64,000 nucleotides of DNA, from assembly GCF_009711165.2 (NCBI RefSeq), contig NZ_WMID02000002.1:124001-188000 (forward strand). Direction: 5' to 3'. The notes below the pieces were generated by a model. That model was not told the origin of the DNA. It worked only from the letters and a program-made list of their open reading frames with translations, and searched no databases. Shown piece after piece: positions 1 through 9,589 of the stretch. The stretch is from Flavobacterium sp. MC2016-06 (GTDB lineage: Bacteria; Bacteroidota; Bacteroidia; Flavobacteriales; Flavobacteriaceae). Position numbers and translations under genes: made by a program. The number at the start of each line of letters is the position of its first letter. The first letter of the stretch is position 1.

Positions 1-2
1 TT

Positions 3-596
3 GTTTTGTTTATAGTATTTGCTGAAACAGGACTTTTTGCAGGTTTTTTTCTGCCCGGAGATAGTTTACTTTTTTTAGCGGGTATTTATAGCAGAGATTT
101 AATTCAGAACGTTGTTGATATTCCAAGTGATTTTATAAATGTACTTTTATTATCTATTGCTGTTGCAACAATGGGAGTTTTTGGAAATATGACAGGATAT
201 TGGTTTGGTGCCAAAAGCGGTTATTATTTATTTAAAAAAGAAGACACCTTTTGGTTTAAAAAGAAATACCTATTACAGTCAAAAGATTTCTTTGAAAAGT
301 ACGGAGGAAAAGCAATTATCTATGCGCGTTTTCTACCAATTTTCAGAACCTTTGCTCCAATTATAGCCGGTATAGTTTCTATGGATAAAAAGAAATTTAT
401 GTTCTATAATATTTTGAGCTCCGTTTTATGGTCTTTCATATTGATTTTTGCAGGACACTATTTATACGGAGTGTTTTTAAAACAAGGCATAGATTTAAAA
501 GAACATATAGAATACATCATTATAATAATTATTATAATATCGACATTCCCAGTACTGCTGAAACTCATGAAAAAGAGACCAAGCGAAAAGGTATAA
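3..596 (+). CDS. DedA/SNARE-associated family membrane protein (5' end cut by window)
   Basis: The reading frame is open to the left edge, so the N-terminus is missing; about 197 residues are visible. DedA proteins are inner-membrane proteins of the DedA/VTT group, several of which act in undecaprenyl-phosphate or phospholipid recycling. What is seen: an early FLPGD motif followed by a hydrophobic stretch, then near the middle the family signature YARFLPIFRTFAPIIAG with its two arginines, and two further membrane segments at the C-terminus. A strong terminator follows. The TTG at position 6 is probably an internal codon, not the start. Substrate cannot be told from sequence. Confidence 0.85.
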   Translation, partial: VLFIVFAETGLFAGFFLPGDSLLFLAGIYSRDLIQNVVDIPSDFINVLLLSIAVATMGVFGNMTGYWFGAKSGYYLFKKEDTFWFKKKYLLQSKDFFEKYGGKAIIYARFLPIFRTFAPIIAGIVSMDKKKFMFYNILSSVLWSFILIFAGHYLYGVFLKQGIDLKEHIEYIIIIIIIISTFPVLLKLMKKRPSEKV

Positions 597-618
597 TAAA
601 TAATAAATTTTCAATAAA

Positions 619-659
619 AAAATCCCAAATTCCAATTGCTGGAGTTTGGGATTTTTTTT
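619..659. terminator. Intrinsic terminator after the DedA gene
   Basis: A 14-bp stem, AATCCCAAATTCCA against TGGAGTTTGGGATT with one G-U pair, is followed by eight T. The A-run on the left lets it work in both directions, so it may also serve rodA on the opposite strand. The remaining spacer up to rodA is low-complexity TTGAAATTT-like sequence in which I see nothing else. Confidence 0.85.
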
Positions 660-821
660 GTTTTAAGATTGCTAAAAGAATCTTCAAAAGTATATTTTAA
701 TTGAAACCTATAGTACAAAAAGTAATTTGAGTGTGTTGTAAAATTTTATTCTGCTATCAATTGAAATTTAGATTATTGAATTGGAATTTGGAATTTAAAA
801 AATTGAAATTTAACCAAAGGT

Positions 822-2057
822 TTACCATTCATTCACCTTATTAGCATCCATTTTTAAGAAGATAAAGAGCAGAATAGTAAAGCCCCAGAGTCCTGATCCT
901 CCATAAGAAAAGAAGGGCAGAGGAACTCCAATAGTTGGAAAGATTCCGATAACCATTGCAATATTTACAAAAAAGTGAATAAACAAAATTCCGGCGACGC
1001 AATAACCATAGACTCGGCTGAATTTTGTCTTTTGTCTTTCAGCAAGATATATTACTCTTAAAAACAATCCGACAAAAAGCGCAATAACGGTCAAAGACCC
1101 TGCAAATCCCCATTCTTCACCAACAGTTGTAAAAATATAATCGGTGTGTTGTTCAGGAACAAAACCACCTTTAGTTTGTGTTCCTTCCAAGAATCCTTTA
1201 CCAATCCAGCCACCAGATCCAATTGCAATTTCAGATTGATTGGTGTTGTATCCGATACCTTTCATATCGACCGATTTTCCAAGTAAAATATTGAAACGAT
1301 CTCTATGGTGCTGTTTAAAAACATGGTCGAAAACATAGTCTACAGAAAGTACAAAACCTGAAATAAGCGCTAATAAAATACCGCTTAAGATAATATTTCT
1401 ATCGACAACTCTGCCTTTAAAATGTATAATCATTAATACAGCCAATGCGATTAAAATAACAACGTAGGGCTCTAAAACGAGAGTAAGTACAAAAAGAAGA
1501 ATTGTTATAAAACCAGTCCAAACATACCAAGAAGGTAATCCTTCTCTGTATAATACAACGATAAAAATACTATATATAAGAGCACTTCCCGGATCGGGCT
1601 GTGGTAAAATAAGTAATACAGGTAAAAATACAATAGCTAATGCTTGTATCTGCCTATTGGTGTCTTTTAAGTTAATCTGAGAATCACTTAGGTATTTGGC
1701 TAAAGCCAATGCTGTTGCCGCTTTTGCAAACTCAGAAGGCTGTATTGTAAAACTTCCTATGGCATACCAACATCTCTGTCCAGCAATAGTTTTTCCAAAA
1801 AGAAATAAACCTGCCAAAGACAATAGCGCGACACCAAAAATAATACTGGCATATTTTTCGTAAAATTTACCATCAACAAAAAGCACGACAAATATCAAAG
1901 GAATTGTACAACCGATAAAAATCAATTGTTTTTGATATGTCCCCTCTGTAGATAATAACGAAGACGAATAAATGTTTAACCACCCTAGTGTTACTAAGGC
2001 AATATAAATAAAGACACATATCCAGTCAATGTTATTTTTTACACTCTGATTCTTCAT
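822..2057 (-). CDS. rodA: Rod-shape peptidoglycan glycosyltransferase RodA
   Basis: RodA is the SEDS-family glycosyltransferase that polymerises lipid II during cell elongation, working with PBP2. The 411-residue protein has about ten hydrophobic segments and SEDS landmarks: an IQPSEFAK motif near residue 105, LPQPDPGSAL near 151, and the C-terminal signature GVPLPFFSYGGSG near 377. Length is normal for the family. It is the last gene of a leftward operon, starting 15 bases after mrdA ends, which is the usual pairing with its cognate transpeptidase. The rod-complex neighbours favour RodA over the paralog FtsW. Confidence 0.95.
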   Translation of the reverse strand: MKNQSVKNNIDWICVFIYIALVTLGWLNIYSSSLLSTEGTYQKQLIFIGCTIPLIFVVLFVDGKFYEKYASIIFGVALLSLAGLFLFGKTIAGQRCWYAIGSFTIQPSEFAKAATALALAKYLSDSQINLKDTNRQIQALAIVFLPVLLILPQPDPGSALIYSIFIVVLYREGLPSWYVWTGFITILLFVLTLVLEPYVVILIALAVLMIIHFKGRVVDRNIILSGILLALISGFVLSVDYVFDHVFKQHHRDRFNILLGKSVDMKGIGYNTNQSEIAIGSGGWIGKGFLEGTQTKGGFVPEQHTDYIFTTVGEEWGFAGSLTVIALFVGLFLRVIYLAERQKTKFSRVYGYCVAGILFIHFFVNIAMVIGIFPTIGVPLPFFSYGGSGLWGFTILLFIFLKMDANKVNEW

Positions 2058-2072
2058 TTGAAATAATCTTTC

Positions 2073-4040
2073 TTAGTTTTCTTTAACGGTATCTGCTGCT
2101 GCTTTTTTAACTTCTGTCTTTGGTGTTATTGTTTTTGGAACAACAATTTTAGCTTTTAAAATAGAGTCTTTTGGAGTAGATTCAATTGCACTTGCTTCGC
2201 TCATACCTCCTAATTTAGCATATTCAGCAGCTAGACTTTTGTTTAGAACACGAGTTTCTAAGTCGGTTCTTGATGTAATTTTTCTTCTCAGGTATTTCTC
2301 TATCATTAAACTAGCAATTGGTCCTGCAACGGTAGCACCAAATCCTCCATTTTCAATCATAATTGCAATTGCAATTTTCGGATTGTCTTTAGGTGCAAAT
2401 GCTACAAAAATAGAGTGATCTTTAAGTTGTATTCTTTTTCCGCCAATTTTAGCAAAGTTTTCAGCAGTACCTGTTTTTCCGCAAATATCAATTCCTTCTA
2501 CTCTAAGAGCGTAAGCCGTTCCTTTGTTATATACATCAAATAAACCGCTTATTACAGGTGGGAAATATTTTTTGTCAATTGTGGTAACGTGTTTTGTTGT
2601 AAACTTAGAGTCTATTTTTCTTCCTTCAATTTTCTTGATGATATGAGGAGTATAATAAAAGCCCTGATTCGCTACAGTTGCCATCATATTAGCCAGCTGA
2701 ATAGGTGTCATTAAAACTTCTCCCTGACCAATAGCGTTAGATACAATTGTTGTACTTCTCCAGCCGCCATTTGGATATATTTTCTTGTAGGTTTTAGATG
2801 TTGGAATGTTTCCTTTTTTTCCCGTTGGCAAGTCATAACCCATAAATTGGCCTAAACCAAAACTTTTAACGTGACCGCTCCAAACATCAACAGCCTGTCC
2901 GGGATCTTTATATTTATTAATCGTTAACATATACGATTGTGCAAAATAGGTGTTACAAGAATTGTAAATACCATTATGCAATTGGTGTGGGCCAAAACCG
3001 TGACACTTCATAAAACGACCTCTTCCATAGCTAAACCCATGATGACACATAAAAGTAGTCTGTTCATTAATAACACCTTCTTGAAGTGCAACTAAACCAG
3101 TCAAAATTTTAAATGGAGATCCAGGAGGATATTCAGCTAAAAGTCCTCTGTCGTATAATGGTTTTGCAATAGAATCGTGATATAAAAGTGTGTAATTTTT
3201 AGATCTTTGTCTTCCAACTAGAATTCCAGGATCGTAAGAAGGAGCAGTTACAAGAGCTAAAATTTCGCCAGAGCTAGGCTCAATAGCAACAATACCACCT
3301 CTTTTATTAATCATTAATTCTTCGCCATATTTTTGAAGTTCAGAATCAATCGTTAAATTAATATCTTCTCCAGCTACAGCAATAGTATCGTATCTTCCTT
3401 CTTTATAAGGACCAATTTCTCTGTTGTATTTGTCTTTCTGAATGTATTTTACCCCTTTTATTCCGCGTAAAATATCTTCGTAGCTTTCTTCAACACCTTG
3501 TTTGCCAATTAAATCACCGCTATTATAGTAAGGGTTTTTGGCAATCAATTTTTCATTAACTTGAGTAATAAATCCAAAAATATTAGCACCGTAGTCTACT
3601 TCGTAATCACGAAGAGAACGTTTTTGAAAATAGAAACCTTCGTATTTTCTTATTTTTTCTTGAAAAGCGGCAAATTCATTTTTATTAAGCTGCGCTAAGA
3701 ATACAGAAGGCAGACGCGGACTGTATATTTTTGCTTTTGCAATTCTTTTGTCGTATTCTTCTCGGGTAATGTTTAGTAAAGTACAAAATTCATCAATGTT
3801 TAGGTTTTCCTTGATTTCTCTAGGAATAACCATGATATCATAAGAAGCTTGATTGGCAACTAATAATTTGCCATATCTATCATAAATATAACCTCTTTCA
3901 GGATAGTCATAATCCTTCTTGATTGCATTATTTTCTGATTTTAATTTGAAAGAATCATCAATAACCTGCAAATAGAATATGCGAATCACTAGCAAAGATG
4001 CTGCAATAATAATCAAAGCGGGCAGCAGAACTTTTCTCAT
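2073..4040 (-). CDS. mrdA: Penicillin-binding protein 2 (elongation transpeptidase)
   Basis: Class B PBP that cross-links peptidoglycan in the elongasome. The 655-residue protein has an N-terminal membrane anchor (residues 4-24), a dimerisation domain carrying the RGYIYDRYG motif, and a C-terminal transpeptidase domain. Active-site motifs are visible: SPFK with the acylated Ser near residue 308, SCN in YNSCNTYF, and KTG in CGKTGTAENF. The C-terminal roughly 50 residues are a Lys/Thr/Pro-rich tail beyond the catalytic fold, probably flexible periplasmic sequence. Its start overlaps the end of mreD by four bases, suggesting translational coupling. Partner glycosyltransferase is rodA just downstream. 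Confidence 0.95.
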   Translation of the reverse strand: MRKVLLPALIIIAASLLVIRIFYLQVIDDSFKLKSENNAIKKDYDYPERGYIYDRYGKLLVANQASYDIMVIPREIKENLNIDEFCTLLNITREEYDKRIAKAKIYSPRLPSVFLAQLNKNEFAAFQEKIRKYEGFYFQKRSLRDYEVDYGANIFGFITQVNEKLIAKNPYYNSGDLIGKQGVEESYEDILRGIKGVKYIQKDKYNREIGPYKEGRYDTIAVAGEDINLTIDSELQKYGEELMINKRGGIVAIEPSSGEILALVTAPSYDPGILVGRQRSKNYTLLYHDSIAKPLYDRGLLAEYPPGSPFKILTGLVALQEGVINEQTTFMCHHGFSYGRGRFMKCHGFGPHQLHNGIYNSCNTYFAQSYMLTINKYKDPGQAVDVWSGHVKSFGLGQFMGYDLPTGKKGNIPTSKTYKKIYPNGGWRSTTIVSNAIGQGEVLMTPIQLANMMATVANQGFYYTPHIIKKIEGRKIDSKFTTKHVTTIDKKYFPPVISGLFDVYNKGTAYALRVEGIDICGKTGTAENFAKIGGKRIQLKDHSIFVAFAPKDNPKIAIAIMIENGGFGATVAGPIASLMIEKYLRRKITSRTDLETRVLNKSLAAEYAKLGGMSEASAIESTPKDSILKAKIVVPKTITPKTEVKKAAADTVKEN

Positions 4041-4543
4041 CGTTTATTAGGCTTAATAAGATATATTATTATGATTGAAGTGATTATTGTAAATATCGAA
4101 CTAAATAAAGTTCGGAGTAAAATGTCCCAGATAAACTTAAATTGGAAAGCTTCTAATACAAACAATACAATATGATGTAATAAAACAGATACTAGAATAA
4201 ATGAAAACCTTTCGGGTGTTAATGAGTCGTTTAATTTTATCGTTTGATACTCGTAACTTAAACCAAAAGAAAATTTAAAAATATAAGGCCTGTAATACGC
4301 TAGTATAAGACATGCTGTTGCATGAATACCGCCAGAATTACAAAACATATCCATTGTAAGTCCGAGTAAAAAGCTAGAGATTATTAATCCCGTTTTGTTG
4401 CTGTTTACAGGGTATAAAATAATAAATAAGATGTATGGGAAGGGGCTTATGTACCCTAAAAAATTCATATTATTGAAAATAACAATCTGAATTGCTAGTA
4501 ACATAATAAATCGAAAAATATTGACTAACAATGCGCTATTCAT
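4037..4543 (-). CDS. mreD: Rod shape-determining protein MreD
   Basis: Small integral-membrane member of the elongasome that joins MreC to the cytoplasmic MreB filaments and the PBP2/RodA pair. The 168-residue product is almost entirely hydrophobic with five or six predicted helices; MreD is poorly conserved in sequence, so the call rests mainly on size, topology and its place between mreC and mrdA. It overlaps mreC by eight bases upstream and mrdA by four bases downstream. Confidence 0.9.
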   Translation of the reverse strand: MNSALLVNIFRFIMLLAIQIVIFNNMNFLGYISPFPYILFIILYPVNSNKTGLIISSFLLGLTMDMFCNSGGIHATACLILAYYRPYIFKFSFGLSYEYQTIKLNDSLTPERFSFILVSVLLHHIVLFVLEAFQFKFIWDILLRTLFSSIFTIITSIIIIYLIKPNKR

Positions 4544-5360
4544 TTTTTTCCTTGTTTTCTAAGTTAATAAGTTCTTCTTTATTTTTTCCTTTAAGAATAT
4601 ATACATGTCCTAGATTTGTCATGTCGTTAAATAGTTTAACGTCAATAACATAAAAACTAGTTTTGTTTTTGATGTATATTCTATCTACAGTTCCAATATT
4701 AATTCCTTCTGGGAAAATGCTAGATTGACTACCCGTTACAATAGTATCACCTTTTCTAATAGAAGCTAGTCTAGGCAAATCTTCTAGTTGAACAAATCCT
4801 GTGCTTTTTCCATCCCAAGTTAACGATCCAAAGTGGTTCGATTTTTTGATTTTAGCATTGATATGCGACTTCATATTCAAAATACTAACCACTGTAGCAT
4901 AATTTGGAGAAGTATCATCAATTACGCCAACAATTCCAAGACTGTTTATAACTCCCATGTCTTGTTTTACTCCTTCTTTTTCACCAGAATTTATAGTGAT
5001 ATAATTTTCGTGCGTACTGTAAGAGTTATGAATTACTTTTGAAACAATAATGTCAGTTGGTTTAACTCCTTTTATACTATCTGGTAAAGGTGCTTTAGCT
5101 GTGTCTTCTTTATTGAATAAAAGACTTTTTAATCTTGCGTTTTCAAGTACAAGTTCGTCATTTTCTGTTCTTAAATTCAAATATTCGTTTACACGATTAA
5201 TTCTTTCGTAAACACCTCCGCTTAAAAAATTAGCAGAACTGATTACTTTGCTTCTATGAAAGGAATGCGTTTGAATTGTGAGAGACAACGAAATACCTAA
5301 AAGCAGCAAAAACAGCAATCGATTACTGTTTTTTATAATGAAATTAAAAATTTGCTGCAT
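4536..5360 (-). CDS. mreC: Rod shape-determining protein MreC
   Basis: Periplasmic scaffold of the elongasome. The 274-residue protein has one N-terminal membrane helix (about residues 12-28), a heptad-like coiled coil around residues 55-85 (NEYLNLRTENDELVLEN), then the MreC beta-domain with the conserved NSGEKEGVKQDMGVI segment and LPRLASIRKGDTIVTG. A charged Glu/Lys tail ends the protein. It follows mreB by about 110 bases; the spacer contains an inverted AATTTAACTCTAATAAAA-like stretch that could attenuate the transcript, but this is weak. Confidence 0.93.
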   Translation of the reverse strand: MQQIFNFIIKNSNRLLFLLLLGISLSLTIQTHSFHRSKVISSANFLSGGVYERINRVNEYLNLRTENDELVLENARLKSLLFNKEDTAKAPLPDSIKGVKPTDIIVSKVIHNSYSTHENYITINSGEKEGVKQDMGVINSLGIVGVIDDTSPNYATVVSILNMKSHINAKIKKSNHFGSLTWDGKSTGFVQLEDLPRLASIRKGDTIVTGSQSSIFPEGINIGTVDRIYIKNKTSFYVIDVKLFNDMTNLGHVYILKGKNKEELINLENKEKNE

Positions 5361-5471
5361 TTCTTGTTTGGTTATTTTGTTTCAGGATATGCTTATGGTT
5401 TCAAATTTTATTAGAGTTAAATCATTTTCAATTTAACTCTAATAAAAATATTTTGATTCTAGTTTAAGCTC

Positions 5472-6500
5472 TTATTTTATTAAGATACTTTTAAATTTTG
5501 CAATGTTTTTAAGAGCCATTCCAGTTCCGCGAACAACTGCGCGTAATGGATCTTCTGCAATATAAACAGGTAAATCTGTTTTTTGCGAAATACGTTTGTC
5601 AAGACCTCTTAACATAGATCCACCACCAGCTAAGTAAATACCAGTATTGTAAATATCTGCTGCTAATTCTGGAGGAGTCTGTGATAAAGTTTCCATTACA
5701 GCATCTTCAATACGTTGAATTGATTTGTCTAATGCTTTTGCAATTTCACGGTAAGAAACGTCTACTTGTTTTGGTTTACCAGTAAGTAAATCTCTACCTT
5801 GAACTGACATATCTTCTGGAGGACCATCTAAATCTTCGATAGCAGCTCCAATTTGAATTTTTATTTTTTCAGCAGTACTTTCTCCAACAAAAAGGTTGTG
5901 TTGTGTACGCATATAATAAACAATATCATTTGTAAAAACGTCACCTGCAATTTTTACAGATTTGTCACATACAATTCCACCTAATGCAATAACAGCAATT
6001 TCAGTTGTACCACCTCCAATATCAACAATCATGTTTCCTTTTGGCTGCATAATGTCAATACCAATACCAATTGCCGCAGCCATTGGTTCGTGTATCAAAT
6101 AAACCTCTTTACCATTTACTCTTTCACAAGATTCTTTTACTGCACGCATCTCAACCTCAGTAATTCCAGAAGGAATACATACTACCATTCTTAAAGCTGG
6201 AGTAAACATTCTTTTCTTCAATGCTGGAATACTTTTAATGAACATGTTGATCATTTTTTCCGAAGCATCAAAATCAGCAATTACACCATCTTTTAAAGGC
6301 CTTATGGTCTTTATGTTTTCATGTGTTTTACCTTGCATCATGTTTGCTTCTTTACCAACAGCAATAATTTTGCCTGATATTCGATCACGAGCAACGATTG
6401 ATGGGCTATCAATGACAACTTTATCATTATGTATGATTAAAGTGTTTGCGGTACCAAGGTCTATCGCAATATCCTCGGTCATGAAATCAAAAAATCCCAT
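5472..6500 (-). CDS. mreB: Rod shape-determining actin homolog MreB
   Basis: Bacterial actin that directs cylindrical wall growth from the inner face of the membrane. The 342-residue sequence has the phosphate-1 loop IAIDLGTANT at the N-terminus, the phosphate-2 motif VDIGGGTTEIAV near residue 160 and the adenosine motif LAGGGSMLRGL near residue 290. The N-terminal GFFDF segment is the usual amphipathic membrane-binding start. It lies 54 bases downstream of purH, so the whole purH-mreBCD-mrdA-rodA block could be one transcript. This gene order is common in Bacteroidetes. Confidence 0.97.
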   Translation of the reverse strand: MGFFDFMTEDIAIDLGTANTLIIHNDKVVIDSPSIVARDRISGKIIAVGKEANMMQGKTHENIKTIRPLKDGVIADFDASEKMINMFIKSIPALKKRMFTPALRMVVCIPSGITEVEMRAVKESCERVNGKEVYLIHEPMAAAIGIGIDIMQPKGNMIVDIGGGTTEIAVIALGGIVCDKSVKIAGDVFTNDIVYYMRTQHNLFVGESTAEKIKIQIGAAIEDLDGPPEDMSVQGRDLLTGKPKQVDVSYREIAKALDKSIQRIEDAVMETLSQTPPELAADIYNTGIYLAGGGSMLRGLDKRISQKTDLPVYIAEDPLRAVVRGTGMALKNIAKFKSILIK

Positions 6501-6554
6501 AAGTTTTTTAGGGGTTTAAAATGTTATAAATTATTTTGAACAAAGTTAAACAAA

Positions 6555-8081
6555 TTAATGTTTAAAATGACGCGTTCCTGTAAATACCATTGCAAGATTA
6601 TTTTCGTTGCAATAATTTATGCTTAATTCGTCTTTTATAGAACCTCCGGGCTGAATTACAGCCGTTATTCCTGCTTTTTTAGCTAATTCTACACAATCTG
6701 GAAAAGGGAAAAATGCATCACTTGCCATTGAAGCGCCAGTTAAGTCAAATCCGAAAGCTTTTGCCTTATCAACTGCTTGTATTAAAGCATCAACTCTTGA
6801 TGTTTGACCTGTTCCTGACGAAATTAATGTTCCGTCTTTTGCAAATACAATAGTGTTTGATTTTGTGTTCTTGCATATTTTTGATGCAAAAATCAAATCT
6901 TCCACCTCTTGAGCAGTAGGTTCTTTAGTAGTAACGGTTTTTAAATGCTCTTTAGTATCTGTAATATTATTTCTGTCCTGAATTAACAATCCATTAAGAC
7001 ATGTTCTAACTTGTCTTGATGGTAATTCAACTTCATTTTGAACTAATATAATTCTGTTTTTCTTTTCTTGTAAAACAGCAGTTGCATCATCATCATAAGA
7101 AGGAGCAATTACAACTTCGCAGAATAATTTGTTGATTTCTTGTGCTGTAGCTAAGTCTATTTTAGTATTTGAAATTAAAACACCTCCAAAAGCAGAAGTA
7201 GGATCGCAGGCCAAAGCAGCTAAATAAGCTTCGCTGATTGTTTTTCTTGATGCTAAACCACAAGCATTGTTATGTTTTAAAATTGCAAAAGTTGGTCCGT
7301 CAGTTTTAAACTCATTAATTAAGTTTACAGCAGCATCAACATCTAAAAGGTTGTTGTATGATAATTCTTTACCGTGAACTTTTTTAAACATCGCATCAAA
7401 ATCTCCAAAAAAGAAACCTTTTTGATGAGGGTTTTCACCATATCTTAAAACTTGACCACCTGCAATACTTTCTTTGTAGATCGTTTCGTCTGTGTTGAAA
7501 TAATTAAAGATAGCACCGTCATAGTGAGAAGAAACATGGAATGCTTTTGTAGCAAACAATCTTCTGTTTTCAAGAGTTGTTGCACCATTTTGTTCTGTAA
7601 TTAAATCTAAAAGTAAACTGTATTCGTTTACAGAAGCAACAATTACAGTGTCTTTAAAGTTTTTTGCACCAGCGCGAATCAATGAAATTCCGCCAATATC
7701 AATTTTTTCAATAATATCTTGTTCACTTGCACCAGAAGCAACCGTTTTTTCAAAAGGATATAAATCAACAATAACTAAATCAATTTGAGGTATATCAAAT
7801 TCTTTCATTTGAGCAACATCACTTTCATTATCTTGACGATTCAAAATACCTCCAAAAATTTTCGGATGTAATGTTTTTACTCTTCCGCCAAGAATCTCAG
7901 GGAAAGAAGTAATATCTTCAACAGGAACGACAGGAATACCAAGATTTTTGATAAAATCTTCTGTTCCTCCAGTCGAGTAAAGTGTTACATTTTGTTCGTG
8001 TAATTTTCTAACGATTGGCTCTAATCCATCTTTAGAAAAAACAGAAATTAATGCCGATTGTATTGTTTTAGTTGTACTCAT
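6555..8081 (-). CDS. purH: Bifunctional AICAR formyltransferase / IMP cyclohydrolase
   Basis: Catalyses the last two steps of IMP synthesis. The chosen ATG gives 508 residues: an IMP-cyclohydrolase (MGS-like) domain at about 1-150 with YSTGGTEDF and GRVKTLHPKIFGGIL, and an AICAR transformylase domain with RYGENPHQKG and the catalytic KHNNACG (Lys-His pair). A start nine codons further upstream is possible by frame, but that ATG lies inside the -7 promoter element (TACTTTTG on this strand), so the later ATG is preferred. Head gene of the cell-shape operon. Confidence 0.96.
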   Translation of the reverse strand: MSTTKTIQSALISVFSKDGLEPIVRKLHEQNVTLYSTGGTEDFIKNLGIPVVPVEDITSFPEILGGRVKTLHPKIFGGILNRQDNESDVAQMKEFDIPQIDLVIVDLYPFEKTVASGASEQDIIEKIDIGGISLIRAGAKNFKDTVIVASVNEYSLLLDLITEQNGATTLENRRLFATKAFHVSSHYDGAIFNYFNTDETIYKESIAGGQVLRYGENPHQKGFFFGDFDAMFKKVHGKELSYNNLLDVDAAVNLINEFKTDGPTFAILKHNNACGLASRKTISEAYLAALACDPTSAFGGVLISNTKIDLATAQEINKLFCEVVIAPSYDDDATAVLQEKKNRIILVQNEVELPSRQVRTCLNGLLIQDRNNITDTKEHLKTVTTKEPTAQEVEDLIFASKICKNTKSNTIVFAKDGTLISSGTGQTSRVDALIQAVDKAKAFGFDLTGASMASDAFFPFPDCVELAKKAGITAVIQPGGSIKDELSINYCNENNLAMVFTGTRHFKH

Positions 8082-8105
8082 TGTGTAGTTATAATTTTCA
8101 GACTG

Positions 8106-8113
8106 CAAAAGTA
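8106..8113 (-). promoter_or_regulatory. Candidate purH promoter -7 element
   Basis: On the minus strand the sequence reads TACTTTTG, an exact match to the Bacteroidetes TAnnTTTG element, about 25 bases upstream of the chosen purH start. I do not find a convincing TTG-type -33 element. Confidence 0.6.
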
Positions 8114-8245
8114 GTTTTTTTAAATATTATTTTAAAGGATTTAATGTAACATTATGGTAAAAAAAACTACTGATGAGTAAGTTAAGTTTTGTTAGGTTTT
8201 TGAATTTAAATTATTGAATTTTACTTTATTGAAAAATACAAAAAT

Positions 8246-9493
8246 ATGATTGTTTATCTAAGGTTATTAAAAGAAAGTTTAAGCTTTGCTATAAATGCTT
8301 TACGAAATAATAAATTGCGTACACTATTGTCTTTGCTTGGTGTAACAATTGGTATTTTTTCGATCATTGCCGTATTGGCAGCCGTTGATTCTTTAGATAG
8401 AAAAATTTCTAAAGATTTGAGCAGCTTAGATAAAAATACGATTTATTTAATGAAATTTTGCTTTGGACCATCAGAAATTCCACAATGGAAACGAGAACAA
8501 TTTCCAAATGTGAAGTATGATGAGTATATCGGACTTAAAAATTCACTTAATAATACAGATCAAGTCGGGTATCAGCTTTTTGTTAAACACGAAACTTTAA
8601 AATACGATTCAAAGACGGTTGCCGATGTAAATATTATTCCATCTTCATTTGAAATGGTCGATATTGACGGATTAAGTTTTGATAAAGGAAGATTTTATAA
8701 CGAATCGGAATCGAATTCTGGAACTGCCGTTATTGTTTTAGGATATGATATTGCTGATGGGCTTTTTGGTACAAGTGACCCAATAGGTAAAAATATTCGT
8801 TTATACGGGCAGCGCTTTACCGTAATTGGAGTTATTGCCAAACAAGGCGCAGGTTTCTTTGGAGACAGCAATGATACATCGGTTTATTTACCTGCCAATT
8901 TTTTACGCAGAATGTATGGCGACAGCGATGCTATGACACCCGTAATTGTTTTAAAACCTGTAAAAGGTATTGATATGGAAGCTTATAAAGCTGAAGTCGC
9001 TCAAAAATTAAGAGCAATTCGTGGAATGAAAGCAGGTGAAATGGATAATTTTTTCGTTAATGTCCTTTCTGGTTTTACTGATTTTATCGATGGAATCTTG
9101 GGTCAGATGAATGTTGTAGGCTGGATTATAAGTGGATTTTCTCTTTTAGTTGGAGGTTTCGGAATTGCTAACATTATGTTTGTTTCGGTAAAAGAACGTA
9201 CCAATCTAATCGGAATTCAAAAATCATTAGGAGCAAAAAACAAATTTATTTTATTTCAATTTTTGTTCGAAGCCGTTATTCTTTCTGTTATCGGTGGAAT
9301 CATCGGTTTGTTGATGGTTTGGGGAATTTCGGTGTTATTAACTAAATTATTAGATTTTGAATTTGTTTTAAGTTTAGGAAATATACTTTTAGGAACAGGA
9401 TTAGCGGCGCTAATTGGTTTGATCTCAGGAATTTTGCCAGCAATCTCGGCTGCAAACCTAGATCCTGTAGAAGCCATTAGAACAGGAATGTAA
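8246..9493 (+). CDS. MacB/FtsX-type ABC transporter permease
   Basis: Permease subunit of a type VII ABC exporter, which uses ATP hydrolysis in a separate partner to move substrates or transmit force across the envelope. The 415 residues follow the MacB plan: one N-terminal helix (about residues 18-45, NKLRTLLSLLGVTIGIFS), a periplasmic MacB_PCD domain of about 230 residues, and three C-terminal helices in an FtsX domain, including the family segments VSVKERTNLIGIQKSLGA and ANLDPVEAIRTGM. No ATPase gene is adjacent, so it must pair with one encoded elsewhere. Substrate unknown. Confidence 0.88.
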   Translation: MIVYLRLLKESLSFAINALRNNKLRTLLSLLGVTIGIFSIIAVLAAVDSLDRKISKDLSSLDKNTIYLMKFCFGPSEIPQWKREQFPNVKYDEYIGLKNSLNNTDQVGYQLFVKHETLKYDSKTVADVNIIPSSFEMVDIDGLSFDKGRFYNESESNSGTAVIVLGYDIADGLFGTSDPIGKNIRLYGQRFTVIGVIAKQGAGFFGDSNDTSVYLPANFLRRMYGDSDAMTPVIVLKPVKGIDMEAYKAEVAQKLRAIRGMKAGEMDNFFVNVLSGFTDFIDGILGQMNVVGWIISGFSLLVGGFGIANIMFVSVKERTNLIGIQKSLGAKNKFILFQFLFEAVILSVIGGIIGLLMVWGISVLLTKLLDFEFVLSLGNILLGTGLAALIGLISGILPAISAANLDPVEAIRTGM

Positions 9494-9589
9494 GACAAAT
9501 ACTAAAAAATTTAATTTTTTATAACTTAAGATTTTGACTGAATGTAAAATTTTATTGTAATTTTAATAGCTTAATTAAAATATGATAAA